64,000 nt of DNA from Atopobiaceae bacterium UBA1367 (lineage in GTDB: Bacteria > Actinomycetota > Coriobacteriia > Coriobacteriales > Atopobiaceae), in assembly GCA_002305995.1 (NCBI GenBank), contig DBRN01000012.1:273738-337737 (forward strand), in the 5' to 3' direction. The first letter of the stretch is position 1, and each line of letters begins with the position of its first letter. Below the pieces are notes generated by a model. It searched no databases. It saw only the letters and a list, made by a program, of their open reading frames with translations, and was not told the DNA's origin. Both the position numbers and the translations under genes were made by a program. Below, one piece after another: positions 7,766 through 17,664 of the stretch.

Positions 7766-9412
7766 TCACGGGGAGGCGTCCGCGCCCGGTGCGGTGGCCT
7801 GCCTGATTCGCCTTTGGGGCGACGCGTAGCGCTGGGGGACGGAGCCCTTGCACTCGTACGCGAGGTAGTCCGCCAGCGCCTCGCCCACGCTCGTGTCGAT
7901 GAGGGTGACGTTGGTGTAGCCCTTCTTGACCAGGGCATGGAACGCACCCTGCCGGCAGAGGGCCTGCTCGGTGAGGACGACGGCATACTCGCGCGTGGGC
8001 GAGAGCGCGTCCCTTCCCCCAGACGAGATGGAGACGGGGCCCGTCTCGTCGTCTGCCCCCTGATTGACGGTGATCGTGATCCCCGCGACCTGGGGCATGT
8101 CGTCAGACTCGTCGGGCATGTGCGCGCATGCCTTGGCGAGGGAGTCGAGGAGGGCCTCCCCGGTGGTGCGCACGATGCAGAGCCGCGTCTCGGCGCAGGG
8201 GGAGACCGCAAGTGCGTCGGCCCGTGTGATGTTGCCCTTGGGAAGCGAGGAGCGCAGCGAGGCGCCGTCGACGATCGCGATGTCGGGCGAGCCCTGTCCG
8301 CCTCGACCTGCCTGCCAGAGCACGGCGTCGGCCACGAGGTCACCTAAGGCGGTCTCCTGCCTGCGCGAGCCGTCGACGGCGATGGGGGCCGTGGCGCTGG
8401 TCAGGGCCTTGGCCAGCTGCCTTTGGTTCTCGAGCGCCGCCTGGGTGACCAGCGCGTCCACCTGCTCGTCGGCCTCGTGGTGACGATCGGCCTCGATCGA
8501 TTGGGCGGAGAGGGTCCCTCGCTCCCACGTGACGATGGAGGCCGCGCCAAGCTCGGGGGGCGTCCCCACGACGAGGGTCTCGTCTCCCGAGGCGTCCTGC
8601 ACCTTGGACTGCCCGAACCCATCGGCGTCGCAGTCCAGCAGGACGTCGATGCCGCTGACCTCTGACGCGAGCTCGGAGGCCGACATCCCGGCACCGTCGC
8701 CGTCCAGGTCGGTGAGGCAGATTACCAGCCGGCACCCTTGGGACCGGAGGTTCGCGACCTCCTGCTGGGCGAGCTCGACCAGGCGCTCTTCCGAGAGCGA
8801 GACGGTGCTGGCGATGATGGGGGAGACCTCGGAGGCGACGCTCGGCGACGTCAGCGCGAACACGCCCACGAGGCGACCGTCCTCGAGGGCGAACGCCTTT
8901 GACGCGTCGACGAGGGGCGTCCCGTCGTCCGCCGTGACGAGGTTGGCCGAGAGGAAGGCGAAGTCGGACTGGCTCATGCGCTCCCTCAGGGTATCCATGC
9001 CGAGCGAGAGCTCGCTGCCGCCGATGGCGATGGCGTCGTAGCCTGCCGCGTTCATGAACCCCACCCCGAGCTCCCCGTGCGAGAGGTCGACGAGCTCGGT
9101 GCCGCCCAGCGTGTCGCCGCTGTCGAGCATCAGCACGTCGAAGCCCTCGTCCTCGAGCTCGTGGGCCGCTTGGGAGGCGACGGCCAGGCCGATGTGCCCG
9201 TCATCCTGCTCGAAGCGGCCGTGGACGGCGCCCGTGTGGACGATGGCGAGGGCGGAGGGGACGATCTGCCTGACCGGTGTCGTCGGCTCCTCCTCGCCGA
9301 TGGTGGTCGTCGAGCACCCGGCCAGCGGCACGCAGGCCACGAGCAGCAGGCAGGCCACGAGAAGGGCGCCCATCCTGCGCTGGAAGGTCCCATATGTCCC
9401 ATGAGGCGTCAT
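7766..9412 (-). CDS. 5'-nucleotidase-like lipoprotein with degenerate active site
   Basis: 548 residues. The signal peptide ends in lipobox LAGC (Cys33), so it is a predicted surface lipoprotein. The layout is that of the UshA family: an N-terminal metallophosphatase fold and a C-terminal 5'-nucleotidase domain (ALGDLVADAVLWQA; then the equivalent of the NGGGIR loop reads DGASLR). Key metal ligands look lost: the usual ND-x-HG reads GAVHG, GNHE reads GGSE, and the later histidines are replaced by Asp or other residues; DSGDT is kept. I therefore doubt phosphatase activity and infer a binding or structural role. The ATG at 9412 follows AAGGGAGG at 12 bases; an ATG at 9373 is an alternative. 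Confidence 0.78.
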   Translation of the reverse strand: MTPHGTYGTFQRRMGALLVACLLLVACVPLAGCSTTTIGEEEPTTPVRQIVPSALAIVHTGAVHGRFEQDDGHIGLAVASQAAHELEDEGFDVLMLDSGDTLGGTELVDLSHGELGVGFMNAAGYDAIAIGGSELSLGMDTLRERMSQSDFAFLSANLVTADDGTPLVDASKAFALEDGRLVGVFALTSPSVASEVSPIIASTVSLSEERLVELAQQEVANLRSQGCRLVICLTDLDGDGAGMSASELASEVSGIDVLLDCDADGFGQSKVQDASGDETLVVGTPPELGAASIVTWERGTLSAQSIEADRHHEADEQVDALVTQAALENQRQLAKALTSATAPIAVDGSRRQETALGDLVADAVLWQAGRGGQGSPDIAIVDGASLRSSLPKGNITRADALAVSPCAETRLCIVRTTGEALLDSLAKACAHMPDESDDMPQVAGITITVNQGADDETGPVSISSGGRDALSPTREYAVVLTEQALCRQGAFHALVKKGYTNVTLIDTSVGEALADYLAYECKGSVPQRYASPQRRIRQATAPGADASP

Positions 9413-9525
9413 GCGCGGCGCATGCCTCCCTTCGAGCCACTGTCGTGCCTGCTTGCATGTTCTCACAACTGCTGCGCGCATCCAACTGCCGTCTCGAGGC
9501 CGGGGCCTCTGCTGTCGTACGTGAC

Positions 9526-9566
9526 GGCGAAGGGCCCCGCATGCCTGGCACGCGGGGCCCTTCGCC
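9526..9566 (-). terminator. 15-bp perfect hairpin after ferredoxin gene
   Basis: GGCGAAGGGCCCCGC and its exact complement enclose an 11-base loop, just past the ferredoxin stop codon on the minus strand. There is no clear T-run. Confidence 0.6.
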
Positions 9567-9587
9567 GCACAATCAGCTCGGGGGAGC

Positions 9588-9767
9588 TTAGTCCTCGATC
9601 TCGATGGCACCGACCGGGCAGGCGTCGACGCAGGCGCCGCATCCGATGCAGTCGTCCTCGTTGACGGCAACGGCTACCTCCTCGACCTCGAGGACGCCGA
9701 CCGGGCAGGCGTCGACGCAGGCGCCGCAGGCGATACAGGCATCGGCATCAATGATGGGCTTGGGCAT
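9588..9767 (-). CDS. 2x[4Fe-4S] ferredoxin
   Basis: 59-residue clostridial-type ferredoxin, a cytoplasmic electron carrier. Two CxxCxxCxxxCP motifs (cysteines at about residues 11-21 and 40-50) each bind one cluster with ligands shared between halves. The two halves share a DNA repeat of about 32 identical bases (9610-9641 and 9697-9728), so the ancestral duplication looks unusually fresh or has been homogenised. The ATG at 9767 is preceded by GGAGAGGAA. It stands alone between the nucleotidase-like gene and lactate permease; the partner oxidoreductase is not evident. Confidence 0.95.
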   Translation of the reverse strand: MPKPIIDADACIACGACVDACPVGVLEVEEVAVAVNEDDCIGCGACVDACPVGAIEIED

Positions 9768-10112
9768 GTCTGTTCCTCTCCTAGAGTGTTTGCAGTCCCC
9801 CTACATGGCAGGGTAGCACGCCGCATGCCCACGCGCAGCATGAATCGCGACATTTTCGGGGCATGTGGGGAGAAGGTGGTCGGCATGCCCGCCTGACGCC
9901 ACGTACGGGGAGGGGAGGGACTGCGGTGGGAGTCCTGGACCAGGAGGAGAGCCGCGTGTGCAGCACCGAGCAGAGGTAGGGGCGTCCCGCAGGGGCGTGG
10001 GAAGCCCTGCAGCAGTGCCACGATCTCGCCGCGACGGGCGGGGCATCCCACAGGGGCGTGGGACGCCCACCGTCGTGACCCACGTGTCCCGCTCCGCTGT
10101 CCGCAGGCCTCC
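9768..10112. other. Geneless region with duplicated hairpin, lldP to ferredoxin
   Basis: 345 bp without a gene. Two near-identical hairpin-forming copies (9979-10006 and 10041-10069) share CAGGGGCGTGGGA with complementary flanks. They lie just downstream of lldP on the minus strand and may end its transcript. The ferredoxin promoter should lie toward 9800, but I cannot pick one. Confidence 0.5.
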
Positions 10113-11657
10113 CTACAGGCCTATCAGGGCGCCCACGTAGATCTCGATCATCATGAGGATGACGAAGCCGAAGGCGTAGGGTGCGATCTTGCCCATGATC
10201 TCGCCGTCCCTGCCCTGGAGGTCGACGGCGGCGCAGCCGATGGCGATGTTCTGGGGCGAGAGCATCTTGCCTGCGGAGACGCCCAGGGAGTTGGAGGCCA
10301 CGAGCCACAGGGGGTTGATGCCGAGGTGGTGCGCGGCGTTGAGCTGCACGTTGCCGAAGAGGACCTCGGAGGAGGTGCCTGATCCCGTGACAAAGGTGCC
10401 GATGGCGCCCAGCACGGGCGCGACGAGGGGATAGAAGCCGCCGAGCGACGTCACGAAGAAGTCGGAGATGGAGCCGATCATGCCCGAATAGGTCATGATC
10501 TTGGCACACCCGAGGATGCCGAGCATCGTGAGGATGGTCTTGGACATCTGCACGACAGTCAGGTAGAGCACGGCGAAGGTCTGGTCGAGATAGGCGCCCT
10601 GCGCGAGGCCGCCCAGGATGCCGCAGATCAGGATGAGCACGCCTGGGGTGTTGATCCAGACGAACGTGAGGGTGGCGTCGGGGTTGCCCGCGTAGATGTT
10701 GACGGTGCTCCTGAAGGGCTCGAGGAAGTTGTAGACCGGCGCGACGACCTTGGCGGTGCACAGCAGCACCAGGAAGATGAGGATGAAGGGGCTCCAGGCG
10801 ATGATGGCCCCCTGGACGTCCACGTTCATGTGCTTCTTGAGTATGACCTCGTACTCCTGCGGGACCTTGCGGGTGGAGTAGCGGATCGCCACGATGAAGG
10901 TGACCATCAGCGACAGGACGGCGCCGGCGACGTCGGCGAGCTCCGCTCCCACGAGGTGCGCGACGAGGATCTGGGGGAGGGCGAAGGTGAGGCCGGCCAC
11001 CAGGGGGATGGGGAAGATGCCCTTGAGGGCCTTCGTCCCGCCGCCCACGACCATGACCATCAAGATGGGGCAGGCGAGGGAGAAGGGGAGCACCTGGAGC
11101 GACTGGGTGTAGCCGAGCTCCAGCACGTCGAGGCCGGTCTGGGCCGCGAGCGTGGTGGTGGGGATGCCCACCGACCCGTACATCGTGGGGACGCCGTTGG
11201 CGATGAGGCATACGAGGATGGCGGTGATGGGGTCGATGTCGAGCGCCACGAGCATGCTCGCGGGGATGGCGACCGCGGTCCCGAAGCCCGCCATGCCCTC
11301 CATGAAGTTGCCGAAGCACCAGGCGATCAGCACGGTGAGGATGCGCTTGTCGGACGAGACCGACGCCAGCATGGCCTTGATGGTCTCCATGGCGCCGGTC
11401 GACACGCAGAGGTTGTACGTGAAGACCGCGGCGATGATGACCAGCACGATGGGCCACAGGGCGAACAGGAAGCCCTCGAGCGCGGCGGTGGCGACGTTGA
11501 TGGGGGTCATGTGCCAGTATGCCATAGCGGCGACCACGGCGACCAGCATGGCGCCGAGGCTGGCGACCCAGGCCTGCTGCTTGAGGCCGATGAGGGCTAT
11601 CACGAGCCAGATGATGGGGGTTAGGGCGAGCACGAACGGTACGGTTAGTGCAAGCAT
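10113..11657 (-). CDS. lldP: L-lactate permease
   Basis: 514-residue integral membrane symporter of the LctP family, moving L-lactate or glycolate with protons. About 12-14 hydrophobic helices are visible. Family stretches include CFGNFMEGMAGFGTAVAIPASML, GVPTMYGSVGIPTTTLA and, near the C-terminus, GTFVTGSGTSSEVLFGNVQ. The ATG at 11657 has AAGGAG five bases upstream; a GTG six bases earlier overlaps that site and is rejected. No lactate dehydrogenase or lut genes adjoin it; the ferredoxin is the next gene on the same strand. Confidence 0.95.
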   Translation of the reverse strand: MLALTVPFVLALTPIIWLVIALIGLKQQAWVASLGAMLVAVVAAMAYWHMTPINVATAALEGFLFALWPIVLVIIAAVFTYNLCVSTGAMETIKAMLASVSSDKRILTVLIAWCFGNFMEGMAGFGTAVAIPASMLVALDIDPITAILVCLIANGVPTMYGSVGIPTTTLAAQTGLDVLELGYTQSLQVLPFSLACPILMVMVVGGGTKALKGIFPIPLVAGLTFALPQILVAHLVGAELADVAGAVLSLMVTFIVAIRYSTRKVPQEYEVILKKHMNVDVQGAIIAWSPFILIFLVLLCTAKVVAPVYNFLEPFRSTVNIYAGNPDATLTFVWINTPGVLILICGILGGLAQGAYLDQTFAVLYLTVVQMSKTILTMLGILGCAKIMTYSGMIGSISDFFVTSLGGFYPLVAPVLGAIGTFVTGSGTSSEVLFGNVQLNAAHHLGINPLWLVASNSLGVSAGKMLSPQNIAIGCAAVDLQGRDGEIMGKIAPYAFGFVILMMIEIYVGALIGL

Positions 11658-11873
11658 GGGCACTCCTTCGACGGCTGCACGCTGTCACCCATACTAGCCC
11701 TTGCGGAATCCACAGAACTGCCAGATGCGGGCAAAGGGGCCCATGTCTCCGGCATGCGTGCGATATGCGCCCTGTGCGCGGCCGCGGCTCCCGCTGGCGT
11801 CCCCGCCCGGCATGCGTGCCCGTGCCGGGCGATCTCCCCCGGCGTTGCCCCCGGCACCGTCGGGATGCCGTGC

Positions 11874-13913
11874 CTAGGCCGTGTCGTCGGTCACCACCGA
11901 CCTGCCCGACCCCTGCGCCTGGTCGTCGTCCGAGCGGTGCGACACGGTTCCGCCGTTCGCCTCGAAGTCGCTGGCGATGGCGTTGGCGATCAGGTCGACA
12001 TAGACGGGCTGCCCGGCAGGCGTGAGATGCTCGCCGTCGGGGTAGATCCACGCGGTGCTGCCCTCGCTGAGTGCGTGCCAGTCGATGAGGCGCGCGTTGT
12101 CATGTCGCGCGGCGCCGTCGGCGAGGGTGCTGTTGATGCGGGCCTCCTCCGACCCGGGTATGCGCACGTTGACGAGGTACACGATGCGGTCGGGGCCGCA
12201 GGCCTCGATCATGTGGTCGAGCTGCTCGGTCGTGACCGGCATGTTGGAGAAGGCCTGCAGGATGACGATCTTGCCCACGACCCCCTGCGCAAGGTACTCG
12301 TCGAGCACGGTGAGGGCCTGGTCGGGACGCCTGCCCACGTAGCTGTCGAGCAGGCTGTCGGGGCACGCGGCACGCCAGAACGACTCCGCGTCCCCCGGCA
12401 CGGAGTCGCCTATCAGGACGGGATCGTAGAGGCCCTGCTCGACCTCGCTCGACGGTGCGCGCAGGACCACCTCGGTGAGGGGGTCGTCCGCCGTGGCCTC
12501 CTGGTCGTCTCGTTGCGCGCCTCCGGCGTCGCTGAGGTCCATGGCCTTGTCGGCCGCCTCGCCCGTGCTGACGATGGCATCCTCCGGCACGAGCGTCTCC
12601 GCGGGGACGACCGCCAGGCCTATCGCGTCGGCTGCGACGACCAGGGCGCACGCCGCCACGGCGACGCCGAAGGGCGAGCGCAGGGCGGAGAGGCCCTGGG
12701 CGAGGCGACCGGACAGGCTGTCCGCGAGCGTCCCGCCCGAGACGGGACGCTCCACCAGCCGGTACGAGAGCTCCGCCAGCGTCAGCGTGAGGCAGGCCAC
12801 CAGCAGCACCTTCCACCAGGGCGTTCCGTTGGAGGAGGCGCGAAAGAGCTGGATGAGCGGGTAGTGCCACAGGTAGATGCCGTAGGAGCGGGAGCCGAGC
12901 CACGCGAGGGGCGGGAGCGACAGCACCAGGGAGAGCAGGCCGCCGGGCAGGACGAGCGTGGCGACGAGCGCTGCGGAGAGAAGCGAGGCGACAAGCATGC
13001 CCCCACGATAGAGCGCCACGGAGGTGTCGGGGATGAGGGCCATCGCGACGCCGAGCGCGACCAGCGCGAGCACGCCCGCGACCTCGATGGCCAGGCGCCC
13101 CCGCTCGACGAGCGCGCGCAGGTCGCGCGCCGGGCGGCGGCCGATGGGCATGGCGAAGGCGAGCCAGGCGCCCACGAGCGGGGCGAAGGCCCGGGTGTCG
13201 GTGCCGTAGTAGACGCGCGTGATGCCCGCGTCGGGGTCGTAGAGCACGCCCATCGCGACGGCGGAGACCAGCGCCAGCGCCAGCGTGATCCTGCGCGTGG
13301 TCGCCCGCGAGGGCATGGTGGCCAGCAGCGCGTACATGACCACGGGCCAGATCAGGCAGAACTGCGCGTCCACGCCCACGTACCACAGGTGCGTGAGCGG
13401 CGAGGGGCCGCCGATCTGGTCGAAGTAGGAGACGTCGCGCACGATGTAGCTGACGTTCTCGGCCAGCGCCAGCCCGGGCAGGACGTCGGGCCGGGCCTTG
13501 GTGAGCAGCGGGTGGTCGAGGGCGACGCAGGCGAGCACGGAGAGCGCGACCATCACCGCCATGGGCAGCCAGATGCGCGCGAGCCTGCGCAGCCAGAACC
13601 GAGGTAGGGTGACCAGCCCGTTCCGCGCGTCCTTGAGCAGCGACGAGGTGACGAGGTAGCCGGTGAGCACGAGGAACATGATCACCCCGAGATGCCCGCT
13701 GGGGAGCCACGGGACATCGAGGTGGTAGCAGAAGACGGCTGCGATGGCGAGCGCCCTCAGCCCGTCCACGGAGCCCATGCGACCGGCCTGCGTGGCGGGT
13801 CGCCGCTCCGGCACCTGACGGCGGCGTGGCGCCCGGTGCGCCCGGCCGCCTGCGTCTGTGGCACCCTGCGCGCACGGGCGCCTCCTTGTTGTGGCGGTGT
13901 GATGTGTCTGCAT
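11874..13913 (-). CDS. OatA-like acyltransferase-3 / SGNH cell-surface O-acetyltransferase
   Basis: 679 residues. After a basic N-terminal tail comes an acyltransferase-3 membrane domain (GLRALAIAAVFCYHLDVPWLPSG, about ten helices to residue 430). A linker leads to an extracytoplasmic SGNH domain with the catalytic serine in IGDSV and the Asp-His pair in YPDGEHLTPAG. This architecture O-acetylates peptidoglycan or other surface polymers, giving lysozyme resistance in relatives. The start is uncertain: ATG at 13913 lacks a clear ribosome site and ATG at 13778 (before GSVDGLRAL) is possible. The next gene, an ABC exporter, is divergent. Confidence 0.88.
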   Translation of the reverse strand: MQTHHTATTRRRPCAQGATDAGGRAHRAPRRRQVPERRPATQAGRMGSVDGLRALAIAAVFCYHLDVPWLPSGHLGVIMFLVLTGYLVTSSLLKDARNGLVTLPRFWLRRLARIWLPMAVMVALSVLACVALDHPLLTKARPDVLPGLALAENVSYIVRDVSYFDQIGGPSPLTHLWYVGVDAQFCLIWPVVMYALLATMPSRATTRRITLALALVSAVAMGVLYDPDAGITRVYYGTDTRAFAPLVGAWLAFAMPIGRRPARDLRALVERGRLAIEVAGVLALVALGVAMALIPDTSVALYRGGMLVASLLSAALVATLVLPGGLLSLVLSLPPLAWLGSRSYGIYLWHYPLIQLFRASSNGTPWWKVLLVACLTLTLAELSYRLVERPVSGGTLADSLSGRLAQGLSALRSPFGVAVAACALVVAADAIGLAVVPAETLVPEDAIVSTGEAADKAMDLSDAGGAQRDDQEATADDPLTEVVLRAPSSEVEQGLYDPVLIGDSVPGDAESFWRAACPDSLLDSYVGRRPDQALTVLDEYLAQGVVGKIVILQAFSNMPVTTEQLDHMIEACGPDRIVYLVNVRIPGSEEARINSTLADGAARHDNARLIDWHALSEGSTAWIYPDGEHLTPAGQPVYVDLIANAIASDFEANGGTVSHRSDDDQAQGSGRSVVTDDTA

Positions 13914-14078
13914 GGGCCGTTCTGTTCTCGTCGCTTGGTCGTCATGACCATCCCATGATACCGGGCTTGCCGGCGTCGCGCGGCGCCATCGTCCCATTGC
14001 GCGATGACGTGCACCCTGCGCGTGCCAAACGTGTTGTTTGCCGCGCGCCCTTATGGATCGTGGGGCCGATGGGTACGC

Positions 14079-14087
14079 TGGTACGGT
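14079..14087 (+). promoter_or_regulatory. Extended -10-like element before ABC exporter
   Basis: TGGTACGGT, 70 bp before the start codon. It matches the TGGTA-type element seen before several other genes here. Confidence 0.3.
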
Positions 14088-14156
14088 GGCTGCCCGCTCG
14101 CGACGAGCCTCGCGCGGGCAGCCTCGCCACAGGTGCCCGATGGTAGCGAGGTCCCC

Positions 14157-17100
14157 ATGCTCCAGCTCGAACACATACGCAAGTCCTACACCACGCCGTC
14201 CTTTGCGCAGGTGGCCCTCGACGACGTCTCGGTCGCCTTCCGTGACAACGAGTTCGCCGCCATCCTCGGCCCGTCGGGCTCGGGCAAGACCACGATGCTC
14301 AACGTCCTCGGCGGCCTCGACCATGCCGACTCGGGTGACATCGTCATAAACGGCATCTCGACGAGCAGCTATGGCGACAGGGACTGGGACGCCTATCGCA
14401 ACCACCGGGTGGGCTTCATCTTCCAGAGCTACAACCTCATCCCGCACCAGACAGTCCTCGCCAACGTCGAGCTGGCACTCACGCTGGCAGGGCTGCCGAG
14501 GGCGGAGCGCCATGAGAGGGCGCGCGTCGCGCTCGGGCGCGTGGGACTCGGCCAGCATGCGGACAAGCGGCCCAACCAGCTCTCCGGCGGCCAGATGCAG
14601 CGCGTCGCCATCGCTCGGGCCCTGGTCAACGATCCCGACATCGTGCTGGCCGACGAGCCGACGGGCGCCCTCGACACCGACACCGGCATACAGGTCATGG
14701 AGCTCCTCAGGGAGATCGCGCGAGACCGGCTGGTGGTCATGGTCACCCACAACCCCGAGCTCGCGCAGGAGTACGCCACGCGCACCATCCGCCTGCGAGA
14801 CGGCAGGGTGGTGGACGACACGGATCCCCTGCCAACGACGCCGGGCGAGGGTGCCGGCACCGCAGGTGCGCCGGGCGTCGACGCCGGAGGCGTGGCGGGC
14901 GCCGCCGCGCACCATGCCTCCATGTCGTTCCTCACGGCCCTCTCGCTGTCGTTCAACAACCTCATGACCAAGAAGGGCCGCACCTTCATGACGGCCTTCG
15001 CCGGATCGATCGGCATCATCGGCATCGCGGCGATCCTCGCCCTGTCCAACGGCGTCAACAGCTACATCGCCCGCACCGAGGAGGAGGCGCTCTCCTCGTA
15101 CCCGCTCACGATCACCAAGAGCAGCTTCGACCTCTCGAACCTCATGATGGCGAGGGCGAGCGCGGTCGCGGGCGAGGGTGCGGACGTGGGCGGGACAGGG
15201 GGGCGCGCCATACCCGAGAGCACGGTCATGGCGGACATGTTCGCCCAGGTCAAGAGCAATGACCTCCGTGCCTTCAGGAGCTTCCTCGAGAGCGGCGAGT
15301 CCGGCATGGGGCCCTATGTCAACAGCATCCAGTACTCGTATGGCCTCTCGCCGCAGATCTACAAGGCCGACACCTCGGGGGGCGTCACGCGCCTCAACCC
15401 GTCGCGCATGTCGCAGACGCTGAGCGGCGGCCTCTCGGGATCGGCCTTCCTGGGCGGCTCCTCCATGTCGTCGTTCAACGAGCTGCTCGACGATCGGAAG
15501 CTGCTCGAGCAGTCGCTCGAGATCGTGGAGGGTCGCTGGCCGGAGGCCTACGACGAGTGCGTGCTCGTGCTGGGCAGCGACGGGACCATAACCGACTACA
15601 CCCTCTACAGCCTCGGCGTGCACGACACCGGCGTCATGGACGAGATGACCACCCAGGCGCTCAACGGCGAGCCGGTCGAGGTGCCGAGGACCGAGGGCAC
15701 CTTCACGCTTGACGATGCCATGGGCCTACACTTTGCCGTGGTGCCCGCCTGTGACCTCTACCAGCGCAACGCCGGGCAGGGAGGCTGGACCGACATGACC
15801 GGCGACCAGGCGTACATGCGCGACGTCATCGCGCGCGCGATAGACTTGCATGTGGTGGGCGTCGTGCGGCGCTCGGAGGGTGCCGCCTCGTCGGGCATCC
15901 CCGAGGGGATCGGCTACACCTCGGCGCTCACCCTGCGTCTCATGGACGCCGCCGCCAGTTCCGACATCGTCGGGGAACAGCGCGAGAGGCCCGAGGTGGA
16001 CGTCTTCACCGGCAGGTCCTTCGAGGAGCTGCGCGACGAGGAGGGCCGCGTCCTCGACATGGGGTCCGTCTTCAGCGTCGACGAGGACGCGCTGCGCGCC
16101 GCCTTCTCCTTCGACGCGAGCGCGTTGGGGGACTTGGGCTCCGACGTCGACCTCTCGGGCATCGACCTGTCCTCGGCCATGGGCGGCGTGGACCTGGATG
16201 CCCTGAGCCTGGACCCCAGCCAGCTCTCGTCGGCCTTCGGCGAGGACACCCTGAGGAAGGTCATGGCGGGCGCGCCCCGGTTCAGCATCGATGCCAGCGC
16301 TGCCGGGCAGGTGGAGCTGACCGACGAGCAGAGGGCCCGGCTCGGCGAGGCGGGCGACCAGCTCGCGAGTGGGTTCGTGGCATGGATGACCCTCAATGGC
16401 AAGGTCGTGTCGGGCGTGCAGCCCGACTATGCCTCCCTGCTGCAGGAGTACCTGCAGACCGAGGAGGCCCGCTCGATCGCGGACCAGCTCACCGAGTCGA
16501 TGTCGGCCGAGCTCGAGGGGGTGGTCGACGACGCGATGGACGACTACCTGACCAACCAGCTCGCCCCCTACCTCTCGTCGACGCTGGGTGCGCTCGTGGG
16601 GCAGGCGGCCGACACCATGGCCACGCAGCTCTCCCGGCAGCTGGCGGCCCAGATGGCGGCGGCGTCGGGCACGGTCGGGACCCAGATCGGCACCGCCATC
16701 TCGAGCCAGCTGTCGGGGCGGATGGCCCAGCTGTCCGAGGCGCTGCAGAGCGGCTTCTCGGTGGACGCCGACGCCTTCGCGCGGGCCATCCGGCTCGACA
16801 TGACCCAGGAGGACCTGACGTCGCTGCTGACCAACTACATGAACGCGGACGAGCTGACCTACGAGGGCAACCTCTCCAAGCTGGGCTTCGCTGAGGCGGA
16901 CGACCCCGACTCCATCTCCATCTACCCCATCGACTTCCCGTCCAAGGAGGCGGTCCTCGGGATCGTCGACGCCTACAACGACCGGATGGAGGACGAGGGC
17001 AACGACGACGCGACCATCCAGTACTCCGACATCGCGGGGGTGCTCATGAGCTCGGTGACCGACATCGTCAACACCGTCTCGCTCGTGCTGATCGCGTTCG

Positions 17101-17477
17101 TGTCCATCTCGCTGGTGGTGAGCTCGATCATGATCGCCATCATCACCTACATCTCGGTGCTCGAGCGCAGGAAGGAGATCGGCATCCTGCGGGCCATGGG
17201 CGCCTCGAAGCTCAACGTGGCCAACATCTTCAATGCCGAGACGGTGATCGAGGGCCTCTTCGCCGGCGTGCTGGCGGTGGCCGTGGTCTACGCGCTCTCC
17301 GTTCCCGTGAACGCGATCGTGTACCGGCTGAAGGACGTCCCCGACATCATGCAGCTCCCGCCCGCCAGCGCCTGTGCCCTCGTGGCCATGAGCGTGGCGC
17401 TGACCCTGGTGGCCGGCCTGATACCATCGGCGGGCGCCGCGCGGCGCGACCCGGTCGAGGCTCTGCGCAGCGAGTAG
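14157..17477 (+). CDS. ABC exporter, fused ATPase and FtsX-type permease
   Basis: 1106 residues combining a MacB/LolD-type ATPase (Walker A GPSGSGKTT near residue 38, signature LSGGQMQRVAIARAL near 142, Walker B VLADEPTGALD near 162) with a permease. A first membrane helix at about 275-295 is followed by roughly 680 extracytoplasmic residues. Three closing helices (about 975-1100) carry the FtsX signature ERRKEIGILRAMGASKLNVANIF. The extracellular part has a low-complexity DLSGIDLSSAMGGVDLDAL stretch. Such fused exporters are seen in Actinobacteria and move peptides or lipids, or work mechanically on the envelope; the substrate is unknown. ATG at 14157 fits the start of homology, with a weak ribosome site. 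Confidence 0.88.
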   Translation: MLQLEHIRKSYTTPSFAQVALDDVSVAFRDNEFAAILGPSGSGKTTMLNVLGGLDHADSGDIVINGISTSSYGDRDWDAYRNHRVGFIFQSYNLIPHQTVLANVELALTLAGLPRAERHERARVALGRVGLGQHADKRPNQLSGGQMQRVAIARALVNDPDIVLADEPTGALDTDTGIQVMELLREIARDRLVVMVTHNPELAQEYATRTIRLRDGRVVDDTDPLPTTPGEGAGTAGAPGVDAGGVAGAAAHHASMSFLTALSLSFNNLMTKKGRTFMTAFAGSIGIIGIAAILALSNGVNSYIARTEEEALSSYPLTITKSSFDLSNLMMARASAVAGEGADVGGTGGRAIPESTVMADMFAQVKSNDLRAFRSFLESGESGMGPYVNSIQYSYGLSPQIYKADTSGGVTRLNPSRMSQTLSGGLSGSAFLGGSSMSSFNELLDDRKLLEQSLEIVEGRWPEAYDECVLVLGSDGTITDYTLYSLGVHDTGVMDEMTTQALNGEPVEVPRTEGTFTLDDAMGLHFAVVPACDLYQRNAGQGGWTDMTGDQAYMRDVIARAIDLHVVGVVRRSEGAASSGIPEGIGYTSALTLRLMDAAASSDIVGEQRERPEVDVFTGRSFEELRDEEGRVLDMGSVFSVDEDALRAAFSFDASALGDLGSDVDLSGIDLSSAMGGVDLDALSLDPSQLSSAFGEDTLRKVMAGAPRFSIDASAAGQVELTDEQRARLGEAGDQLASGFVAWMTLNGKVVSGVQPDYASLLQEYLQTEEARSIADQLTESMSAELEGVVDDAMDDYLTNQLAPYLSSTLGALVGQAADTMATQLSRQLAAQMAAASGTVGTQIGTAISSQLSGRMAQLSEALQSGFSVDADAFARAIRLDMTQEDLTSLLTNYMNADELTYEGNLSKLGFAEADDPDSISIYPIDFPSKEAVLGIVDAYNDRMEDEGNDDATIQYSDIAGVLMSSVTDIVNTVSLVLIAFVSISLVVSSIMIAIITYISVLERRKEIGILRAMGASKLNVANIFNAETVIEGLFAGVLAVAVVYALSVPVNAIVYRLKDVPDIMQLPPASACALVAMSVALTLVAGLIPSAGAARRDPVEALRSE

Positions 17478-17664
17478 CCGGCCGCAGGCCGACAGGGCGC
17501 CAGAGGCTGTCGCCACCCTGGGCGCGGCCCGGCTCCCGCGACCTGCGGGCCCCAATGCCTGGCGAGGGCGCGGCGAGCGCCGCGCGACGGGGCTGCGCCC
17601 GCCTTTGCCTTGTCCGCGATGCCTTGCTAGGGTGGTGTGCGTCATCGCTTGCCGGGGGTTGGGA

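Noticed and set aside
11754..13607. Long open frame on the plus strand (617 codons) opposite the acyltransferase gene
   Set aside because: Antisense to a clear OatA-like protein; low-complexity Arg/Gly/His/Asp composition typical of shadows in high-GC DNA.
13914..15623. Minus-strand open frame extending the acyltransferase upstream to a 1249-residue protein
   Set aside because: The added part is antisense to the ABC exporter ATPase and has no family similarity; real start lies near 13913 or 13778.
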